A stretch of 11,082 bases of DNA, from positions 1 to 11,082 of the forward strand of contig CAZBGL010000323.1 of NCBI GenBank assembly GCA_964491375.1, read 5' to 3'. The position numbers were made by a program, and so were the translations under genes. Under the pieces are notes generated by a model, which ran no database searches, had not been told where the DNA came from, and saw only the letters and a program-made list of their open reading frames with translations. Shown here in pieces: positions 6,177 to 11,082 of this stretch. Numbering within the stretch: position 1 is the stretch's first letter; each line of letters starts with the position of its first letter. Origin of the DNA: CAZBGL01 sp964491375. Lineage in GTDB: Bacteria; Desulfobacterota; Deferrisomatia; Deferrisomatales; Deferrisomataceae.

Positions 6177-6593
6177 CTAGCCCTCGGCCTCCGGCGCCGA
6201 GGCGACCTCTTCCCCCTTCCCCTCGTCCGTGGCGTAGGGCCCGTCCACGAGCTCCAAGATGCTCAGGGGGGCGTTGTCTCCCCGGCGGCGGCCCAGCTTG
6301 ATGATCCGGGTGTACCCCCCCGGCCGATCTTTGTAACGGGGGGCGATCTCCTCGAAGAGGCGGGCCACGGCGTCGCGCCCCCGGACGTACGCCAAGGCCT
6401 GCCGCCGGGCGTGCAGAGTGCCCCGCCGGGCCTTGGTGATCAGCTTCTCGGCCACCCGGCGAACCTCTTTGGCCTTGGCGTCGGTCGTCTGAATCCGCCC
6501 CTGTTCGAACAGGGCGGTCACCATGTTGCGCAACAGGGCCTTCCGGTGGGCGGTGTTGCGCCCCAGTTTCCGACCAGCCTTGCGATGACGCAT
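6177..6593 (-). CDS. rplQ: 50S ribosomal protein L17
   Basis: Ribosomal protein bL17 (138 aa), which sits near the exit of the peptide tunnel of the large subunit. The conserved start MRHRKAGRKLGRNTAHRKALLRN and the central QTTDAKAKEVRRVAEKLITKARRG block are clear, followed by RIIKLGRRRGDNAPLSILELV near 95-115. An acidic, Ala/Glu-rich tail of about 20 residues is typical of longer bacterial L17 forms. The ATG is preceded by AAGGGGAT. It is the last gene of the ribosomal operon, separated from rpoA by an 84-bp gap with a GC hairpin and followed by a terminator. Confidence 0.97.
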   Translation of the reverse strand: MRHRKAGRKLGRNTAHRKALLRNMVTALFEQGRIQTTDAKAKEVRRVAEKLITKARRGTLHARRQALAYVRGRDAVARLFEEIAPRYKDRPGGYTRIIKLGRRRGDNAPLSILELVDGPYATDEGKGEEVASAPEAEG

Positions 6594-6640
6594 GACAAAT
6601 CCCCTTTGTTTTCCATGGTCGTACCCGCTGCCCCCGGCCG

Positions 6641-6661
6641 GGCCGGCCCCGCTCGCCGGCC
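6641..6661 (-). other. GC-rich hairpin between rpoA and rplQ
   Basis: In the 84-bp gap (6594-6677) GGCCGGC (6655-6661 read on minus) pairs perfectly with GCCGGCC (6641-6647) around the 7-nt loop GAGCGGG. No T run follows, so it is not a standard intrinsic terminator. It could be an RNA processing or stability element separating rpoA from rplQ, or a by-product of a GC-rich spacer. Confidence 0.4.
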
Positions 6662-6677
6662 GGTCCCCCGGGGTGCC

Positions 6678-7688
6678 TCAGCTCTCTTCTTCCTGGGGGC
6701 TCTCCTCCGGGGGGGTCCACCCGGGCAGCTCCATGCCCAGGTGCAGGTTCATGCTCGCCAGCACGTCCTTGATCTCGTTCAGGGACTTGCGGCCGAAATT
6801 CTTCGTCTTGAGCATCTCGGCGTCGGTCTTCTGGACGAGTTCGCCGATGTAACGGATGTTGGCAGCCTTGAGGCAGTTGGCCGCCCGGACCGAGAGCTCC
6901 AACTCGCTCACCTTTCGGTCCAGGTTCGGGTTGTAGGCGTATCCCTCGGCCGTCTCCGTCTTGGTCGTCTCGGCCTCCTCGGTCTCCTCGAAGTTGATGA
7001 ACACCTGGACCTGGTCCTTCAGGATCTTGGCCGCGTACGCGATCGCGTCCCGGGGGGACACGCTCCCGTCGGTCCACACCTCGAGGATCAGCTTGTCATA
7101 GTCGGTGCGTTGCCCCACCCGGGCCTGCTCCACCCGGAAGTTCACCTTCTCCACCGGGCTGAACACGGCGTCCACCGCGATCCAGCCGATGGGCATGTCC
7201 TCGTCCTCGATCCGGTCGGCCGGCACGTACCCCTTGCCCACCTTGACCACCATCTCGGCGTCCAGGGTCGCCCCCTCCGACAGGGTGGCGATCACGTGGT
7301 GGGGGTTGAGGACCTCCAGGGTGCTGCCCACCTCCAGGTCGCCGGCCACGGCCACGCCCGGGCCGGTCTTCTTCAGGCGGATCCGCTTGGGCTTGTCCGT
7401 GTGGGCCCGGAAGCGGACCTCCTTGAGGTTCAGGATGATGTCGGCCACATCCTCCTTCACCCCGCTGATCGTGCTGAACTCGTGGGCCACACCGTCGAAC
7501 CGCACCTGGCAGATGGCCGCTCCCTGGAGGCTCGAGAGCAGGATCCGCCGCAGGGCGTTGCCCAGGGTGGTCCCGAATCCCCGCTCCAGGGGCTCCGCCA
7601 CGAACTTTCCGTAGCGTTCGGTCAGGGTGTCCTCGTCCACCTCAAGCCGCTTGGGCTTGATCAGCTCCCGCCAGTTCCGTTCTTTCAA
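6678..7688 (-). CDS. rpoA: DNA-directed RNA polymerase subunit alpha
   Basis: RNA polymerase alpha (336 aa), the scaffold on which beta and beta' assemble and the contact for UP elements and activators. The N-terminal dimerisation domain carries YGKFVAEPLERGFGTTLGNALRR (26-48). A Glu/Thr-rich linker (about 233-250) leads to the C-terminal domain LELSVRAANCLKAANIRYIGELV, in which Arg268 matches the DNA-contacting Arg265 of E. coli. The start is a TTG at 7686-7688, with GGAGGG 7 nt upstream. An ATG at 7693-7695 is closer to the ribosome site but out of frame. The tail EESPQEEES is acidic. Sits between rpsD and rplQ as in the alpha operon. Confidence 0.98.
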   Translation of the reverse strand: MKERNWRELIKPKRLEVDEDTLTERYGKFVAEPLERGFGTTLGNALRRILLSSLQGAAICQVRFDGVAHEFSTISGVKEDVADIILNLKEVRFRAHTDKPKRIRLKKTGPGVAVAGDLEVGSTLEVLNPHHVIATLSEGATLDAEMVVKVGKGYVPADRIEDEDMPIGWIAVDAVFSPVEKVNFRVEQARVGQRTDYDKLILEVWTDGSVSPRDAIAYAAKILKDQVQVFINFEETEEAETTKTETAEGYAYNPNLDRKVSELELSVRAANCLKAANIRYIGELVQKTDAEMLKTKNFGRKSLNEIKDVLASMNLHLGMELPGWTPPEESPQEEES

Positions 7689-7727
7689 GGCTCATCCCTC
7701 CGCTGCTCCCCAAGCGTTCCCCAGGGG

Positions 7728-8354
7728 TTACTTGGAGTACAGCTCCACGATCAGGTGCTCTTCGATGGGGATGGTGACGTCGTCGCGCTGCGGCAGCTCC
7801 TTCACCACCCCCTGGAACGCCTTCGGGTCCACTTCGATCCAACGGGGGGCCCCCCGGCTCTCGAGCGCCTGGAGGGCTTCATGGATGAACGCGATGTTCC
7901 GGCTCTTCTCGCGCACGGTCACGGTGTCGCCCGCCTTCACCTGGTAGGAGGGAATGTCCACCTTCCGGCCGTTCACCAGGATGTGGCCGTGGCGCACCAG
8001 CTGGCGGGCCTGAGCCCGGGACACGGCGAACCCCATCCGGTACACCACGTTGTCCAGCCGGCACTCCAGGATCTGCAGGAGGTTCTCGCCCGTGACCCCC
8101 TTGCGCCGGTCCGCCTCCTCAAAGTACCGGCGGAACTGGTGCTCCAGCACGCCGTAGAGCCGGCGCACCTTCTGCTTTTCCCGGAGCTGCTTCCCGTACT
8201 CGGTCATCTTCTGCCGGCCCTGGCCGTGCTGCCCGGGTGGATAGTTCCGCCGCTCCACGGCGCACTTGTCCGTGAAGCAGCGCTCGCCCTTGAGGAACAG
8301 CTTCATGCGCTCCCTTCGGCAGAGCCGGCACACCGGTCCTCGATACCTGGCCAA
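7728..8354 (-). CDS. rpsD: 30S ribosomal protein S4
   Basis: Ribosomal protein uS4 (208 aa), a primary binder of 16S rRNA and, in some bacteria, the translational repressor of the alpha operon. The N-terminus has the zinc-binding form C-x2-C...C-x4-C (Cys9, Cys12, Cys26, Cys31), followed by NYPPGQHGQ. The S4 RNA-binding domain is at about 97-160 (LDNVVYRMGFAVSRAQARQL, then GHILVNGRKVDIPSY), and the end is the conserved IVELYSK. The start is TTG at 8352-8354, preceded by an exact AAGGAGGT at 6-nt spacing, so initiation is likely efficient despite the rare codon. Lies between rpsK and rpoA. Confidence 0.98.
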   Translation of the reverse strand: MARYRGPVCRLCRRERMKLFLKGERCFTDKCAVERRNYPPGQHGQGRQKMTEYGKQLREKQKVRRLYGVLEHQFRRYFEEADRRKGVTGENLLQILECRLDNVVYRMGFAVSRAQARQLVRHGHILVNGRKVDIPSYQVKAGDTVTVREKSRNIAFIHEALQALESRGAPRWIEVDPKAFQGVVKELPQRDDVTIPIEEHLIVELYSK

Positions 8355-8383
8355 GATGGCACCTCCTTAAATCCGGTTCCCGT

Positions 8384-8776
8384 TCACACCCGGCGCCGCT
8401 TGGGCGGGCGGCACCCGTTGTGGGGGATCGGGGTGACGTCCTTGATGGCCGTGATGGTGAGCCCGGCGGCGTGAAGCGCCCGAATGGCCGCCTCGCGTCC
8501 CGCCCCCGGGCCCTTCACGTACACGATCACGTTGCGCACCCCATGCTCCATGGCCTTTTCGGCCGCATCACGGCCCGCCAACTGGGCCGCAAACGGGGTG
8601 CTCTTCCGGGAACCCTTGAACCCCACCACCCCTGCGTTGGACCACGCAATGGTGTTCCCGTTCATGTCGGTGATCGTGACGATCGTGTTGTTGAACGTGC
8701 TCTTCACGTGGGCAATGCCGTCCCGGATGTTCTTCCGGACCTTTTTCGCCCGTCGCGCGCTCGAATGCCTCGCCAT
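8384..8776 (-). CDS. rpsK: 30S ribosomal protein S11
   Basis: Ribosomal protein uS11 (130 aa), part of the small-subunit platform near the mRNA exit site. Recognised by AHVKSTFNNTIVTITD (22-37), SNAGVVGFKGSRKSTPFAAQ (46-65), GPGAGREAAIRAL (89-101) and the universal ending DVTPIPHNGCRPPKRRRV. ATG start with GGAGG 4-5 nt upstream. It lies 30 bp from rpsD and 33 bp from rpsM in the same transcript. Confidence 0.98.
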   Translation of the reverse strand: MARHSSARRAKKVRKNIRDGIAHVKSTFNNTIVTITDMNGNTIAWSNAGVVGFKGSRKSTPFAAQLAGRDAAEKAMEHGVRNVIVYVKGPGAGREAAIRALHAAGLTITAIKDVTPIPHNGCRPPKRRRV

Positions 8777-8809
8777 GGGTCCTCCGATTCCTCCCGTGGT
8801 GTGCTGCGG

Positions 8810-9160
8810 CTACCGGCGACGCGGCCCCTTGCGGGTCCGTGCGTTGGTGCGGGTGCGCTGCCCCCGCACGGGAAGGCCCCTGCGGTGGCGCAGGCCCCGG
8901 TAGCACCCCAGGTCCATCAGCCGCTTGATGTTCGACATCACCTCTCGCCGGAGATCCCCCTCGACCTTGTACTTCTCGTCGATGATCCGGCGGATGCGGT
9001 TCACCTCGTCGTCCGTCAGTTCGTGGGTCTTCCGGTCCAGGTCCACCCCCGCTTCCTCAAGGATCTTGCGGGAACTGGACCGTCCGATGCCGTAGATGTA
9101 CGTCAGGGCGATCTCGATCCGCTTGTTCTTGGGCAGATCCACACCGGCGATGCGTGCCAC
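8810..9160 (-). CDS. rpsM: 30S ribosomal protein S13
   Basis: Ribosomal protein uS13 (116 aa, slightly short for the family), located in the head of the small subunit where it contacts the large subunit and the P-site tRNA. The start MARIAGVDLPKNKRIEIALTYIYGIG, the helix-two-turn-helix region, and the RNA-binding tail GLRHRRGLPVRGQRTRTNAR are all present; the final GPRRR is abbreviated compared with the common KKR-rich end. The start is GTG at 9158-9160 with AAGGAGGT upstream. It lies 13 bp after rpmJ. Confidence 0.98.
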   Translation of the reverse strand: MARIAGVDLPKNKRIEIALTYIYGIGRSSSRKILEEAGVDLDRKTHELTDDEVNRIRRIIDEKYKVEGDLRREVMSNIKRLMDLGCYRGLRHRRGLPVRGQRTRTNARTRKGPRRR

Positions 9161-9173
9161 TGCACAACCTCCT

Positions 9174-9287
9174 TCAGCCCTGGCGCTGCTTGTGGCGCGG
9201 GTTCTCGCACACCACCCGCACCACGCCCTTGCGCCTGATGATCTTGCACTTGTCGCAGATCCGCTTCACCGAGGGGCGAACCTTCAT
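9174..9287 (-). CDS. rpmJ: 50S ribosomal protein L36 (zinc-binding form)
   Basis: Ribosomal protein bL36 (37 aa), read directly from the minus strand because of its small size. It begins MKVRPSVKRICDKCKIIRR and ends VCENPRHKQRQG. The zinc ribbon ligands Cys11, Cys14, Cys27 and His32 are intact, so this is the C+ form. The ATG (9285-9287) has GGAGGAGAGG upstream, and a TGA closes at 9174-9176. It lies in the standard place between infA and rpsM, 30 bp after infA. Confidence 0.97.
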   Translation of the reverse strand: MKVRPSVKRICDKCKIIRRKGVVRVVCENPRHKQRQG

Positions 9288-9317
9288 GATCCTCTCCTCC
9301 CGCCGCCTGGGCGCCCG

Positions 9318-9536
9318 CTACTTCTTCCGGTAGACGATGCGCCCGCGGCTCAGGTCGTAGGGCGACAGCTCCACGGTGACCCGGTCGCCCGGCAGGATCC
9401 GGATGAAGTACTTCCGCATCTTGCCCGAGACGTGGGCGAGCACCTTGTGCCCGTTGTCCAGTTCCACCCGGAACATGGCGTTCGGCAGCGGCTCGACCAC
9501 CGTGCCCTCGACCTCGATCAGTTCTTCCTTGGCCAT
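9318..9536 (-). CDS. infA: Translation initiation factor IF-1
   Basis: IF-1 (72 aa, exactly the family length), a single OB-fold protein that occupies the A site of the 30S subunit during initiation. The conserved blocks EVEGTVVEPLPNAMFRVEL (8-26), GHKVLAHVSGKMRKYFIRIL and GDRVTVELSPYDLSRGRI are present. Its ribosome site AGGGAG overlaps the map stop codon; only 9 bp separate the two genes, so the two are probably translated in sequence. Confidence 0.98.
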   Translation of the reverse strand: MAKEELIEVEGTVVEPLPNAMFRVELDNGHKVLAHVSGKMRKYFIRILPGDRVTVELSPYDLSRGRIVYRKK

Positions 9537-9545
9537 GACCGCTCC

Positions 9546-10316
9546 CTATCCGTCCAGCGCGCTCAACACCACGGGGCCGGACTCTGTGATGGCCACCGTG
9601 TGCTCCGCATGGGCGGCGAAACTGCCGTCCCGGGTCCGAGCCGTCCACCCGTCTTCGTCCACCACCACGCCCACCCCCCCGTCGTTGATCATGGGTTCGA
9701 TGGCCAGCACCATGCCGGGCCGCAGCCGGACCCCCGTGCCCCGTTGCCCGAAGTTCGGCACCTGGGGCTCCTCGTGCAGCGACCGGCCGATCCCGTGGCC
9801 CACGAACTCCCGGACCACCGTGAAACCGGCCCCCTCCACCACCTCCTGCACGGCCGCCGAGATGTCCCCCACCCGCCGGCCGGGCCGCGCTTGGCGGATC
9901 GCGGCTTCCAACGCCTGCTCCGCGGTGCGGATCAGGCGGTGTACCCGTTCCGGGCACTCACCCACGGCCACGCTGAAGGCCGCATCTCCGTAGAACCCGT
10001 CGGCGCACACGCCGAAGTCCACGCTCAGAAGATCGCCGTCCCGGAGCACCCGGCGAGGACTCGGGATGCCGTGCACCACCTCGTCGTTCACCGAGGTGCA
10101 CAGACACGCCGGATAGGGCTCGCCCCGGGGGTTCTTCACCCCCTTGAACGCGGCGCGCACGCCCCGCCTCCGGACCTCTTCTTCTGCGATACGCTCCAGG
10201 TCGGCCGTGGAGACCCCGGGCCGCACGGCCTCCCGCACCCTCTGGAGGATCTCGGCCACGATCCGGTTGGCCCGGCGCATGGCCTCGATCTCCCGGCGGG
10301 ACTTCAGAACGATCAA
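9546..10316 (-). CDS. map: Methionine aminopeptidase, type I
   Basis: Type Ia methionine aminopeptidase (256 aa), the cytoplasmic metalloenzyme that removes the initiator methionine from new proteins. The five metal ligands of the pita-bread fold are present: Asp100, Asp111, His174, Glu207 and Glu238. Also present are His82 in VVHGIP, FVGHGIGRSLHEEP (171-184), and IEPMI. I take the TTG at 10314-10316 as the start: it overlaps the adk stop by 4 bp (TTGA) and gives the family N-terminus MIVLKSRREIEAMR. The frame stays open upstream inside adk, but no upstream start fits. Coupled to adk, as in many bacterial spc operons. Confidence 0.96.
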   Translation of the reverse strand: MIVLKSRREIEAMRRANRIVAEILQRVREAVRPGVSTADLERIAEEEVRRRGVRAAFKGVKNPRGEPYPACLCTSVNDEVVHGIPSPRRVLRDGDLLSVDFGVCADGFYGDAAFSVAVGECPERVHRLIRTAEQALEAAIRQARPGRRVGDISAAVQEVVEGAGFTVVREFVGHGIGRSLHEEPQVPNFGQRGTGVRLRPGMVLAIEPMINDGGVGVVVDEDGWTARTRDGSFAAHAEHTVAITESGPVVLSALDG

Positions 10317-10957
10317 GCTTCCAGAACCCCCAGGATGCGCCCGTAGATTTCGTCCACCGACCCCACCCCGTCGATCCGCCGCAGGAGCCCCTCTTTGGTG
10401 TAGAACTCCACCAACGGCGCCGTCTGGTCGTGGTACACCTTGAGCCGGGCCCGGATCGTCTCCTCCCGGTCGTCGTCCCGCTGATACAGCTCGCCCCCGC
10501 ACTTGTCGCACACCCCCTCCTGTTTCGGAGGGTTGAACTTGACGTGGTACATGGCCCCGCACGTGCGGCACGTGCGCCGGCCCGTGAGCCGCTCCACCAG
10601 GTCCTCGTCCGGCACCTCGATGCTCACCACGTGGTCCAGGGCCTGGCCCAGATCGGACAGAACGCCCTTGAGCGCCTCCGCCTGGGGCACCGTGCGGGGA
10701 AACCCATCCAGGATGAACCCCTTGGCGCAGTCCGCCTCCTTCAGGCGTTCGCGGATGATCCCGATCACCACCTCGTCGGGAACGAGCTGGCCCGCGTCCA
10801 TGTACTGTTTCGCCTTCTTGCCCAGTTCCGTGCCCTCCCGCACGGCAGCCCGCAGGATGTCCCCGGTGGAGATCTGGGGGATGCCGTACCGCTCGATCAG
10901 ACGCTTGGCCTGGGTGCCCTTCCCGGCCCCCGGGGGGCCCAACAGAATCAACCGCAT
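10313..10957 (-). CDS. adk: Adenylate kinase (zinc-type LID)
   Basis: Adenylate kinase (214 aa, the standard long form), which interconverts ATP, ADP and AMP. The P-loop GPPGAGKGTQ is at 7-16, the AMP-binding region STGDILRAAVREGTELG at 30-46, and GFPRT at 85-89. The LID carries CRTC (Cys130, Cys133) and CDKC (Cys150, Cys153), a zinc-binding form that usually aids stability, then the Arg-rich RDDDREETIRARLKVY. The ATG (10955-10957) follows GGAAGGAGC; an in-frame ATG 39 bp upstream lies next to the secY stop and adds residues foreign to the family. Sits between secY and map as in most spc operons. Confidence 0.97.
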   Translation of the reverse strand: MRLILLGPPGAGKGTQAKRLIERYGIPQISTGDILRAAVREGTELGKKAKQYMDAGQLVPDEVVIGIIRERLKEADCAKGFILDGFPRTVPQAEALKGVLSDLGQALDHVVSIEVPDEDLVERLTGRRTCRTCGAMYHVKFNPPKQEGVCDKCGGELYQRDDDREETIRARLKVYHDQTAPLVEFYTKEGLLRRIDGVGSVDEIYGRILGVLEA

Positions 10958-10996
10958 GCTCCTTCCCCTCCTTTCCGGTCCGACAAACCCCGGCAC

Positions 10997-11082
10997 TCAG
11001 CCGCGGCGGCCCCGGATGCGGCGGCCCGCCATCAGGCCCTCGTAGTGCCGCGCGATCAGGTGGGTCTCGATCTGGGCCACGG
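10997..11082 (-). CDS. secY: Protein translocase subunit SecY, C-terminal end only
   Basis: The window edge cuts this gene, leaving 27 codons and the stop. The tail VAQIETHLIARHYEGLMAGR followed by RIRGRRG matches the cytoplasmic C-terminus of SecY, the pore of the Sec translocon; the (R/K)HYEG and GRIRGRR-type ending is characteristic. It lies 39 bp upstream of adk, the expected order at the end of the spc operon. Confidence 0.9.
   Translation of the reverse strand, partial: VAQIETHLIARHYEGLMAGRRIRGRRG

Noticed and set aside
5395..7077. Upstream extension of the second ABC frame to an 812-aa protein
   Set aside because: It is out of frame with rpoA, rplQ and the first ABC gene, low in complexity (Gly, Arg, Pro), and the family start matches the GTG overlapping the previous stop.
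5436..8474. Plus-strand open frame of 1012 codons opposite the ABC, rplQ, rpoA and rpsD genes
   Set aside because: It lies wholly antisense to well-identified genes, is rich in His, Pro, Gly and Arg with no family motif, and is expected from high GC at third codon positions.
1..11082. CRISPR array, tRNA, rRNA, insertion sequence or phage genes
   Set aside because: No regularly spaced repeats, cloverleaf, terminal inverted repeats with a transposase, or phage-type proteins are seen; the repeats found are single hairpins.

Overview
The window is a high-GC (roughly two-thirds G+C by eye) bacterial chromosome segment made almost entirely of housekeeping genes. Gene order, the RpoA N-terminus (NWRELIKPKRLEV, then YGKF.AEPLERGFGTTLGNALRR) and the lepA-lepB pair suggest a Deltaproteobacteria/Desulfobacterota-type organism. 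That placement is an inference from family memory, not a search. A CooC-type nickel ATPase suggests that carbon monoxide dehydrogenase or acetyl-CoA synthase is encoded elsewhere in the genome.

Layout, right to left, because nearly everything is on the minus strand. The end of the spc/alpha ribosomal operon fills 11082 down to 6177: secY (3' end only), adk, map, infA, rpmJ, rpsM, rpsK, rpsD, rpoA, rplQ. A good intrinsic terminator (6118-6150) follows rplQ. Next come two translationally coupled ABC ATPases resembling the A and A' subunits of ECF transporters (6095 or 6173 down to 4639). Their usual membrane partner EcfT is absent. Instead the plus-strand cooC-type gene (3864-4649) runs into them tail to tail, with an 11-bp overlap of coding sequence.

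The 165-bp gap between cooC and the divergent ROK-family kinase holds a probable promoter for cooC and a long inverted repeat in its predicted leader. The ROK kinase, lepA and lepB (3698 down to 120) overlap end to start and look like one operon. The leftmost 119 bp hold no gene. They contain a near-consensus leftward promoter with a G-tract spacer and a second TTGACA, probably tandem promoters for a gene or stable RNA outside the window.

Functionally the window supplies translation initiation (infA), ribosomal subunits, the RNA polymerase alpha subunit, N-terminal methionine removal, adenylate balance, preprotein export (SecY) and signal cleavage (LepB), and the elongation factor LepA/EF4. 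Seven of the 13 genes whose start lies in the window (ROK, two ABC, rpoA, rpsD, rpsM, map) appear to start with GTG or TTG. I see no phage, insertion sequence, CRISPR array, tRNA or rRNA. I did not find a clearly new system. The least explained parts are the cooC leader, the degenerate ABC pair without EcfT, and the G-rich tandem promoter at the left edge.
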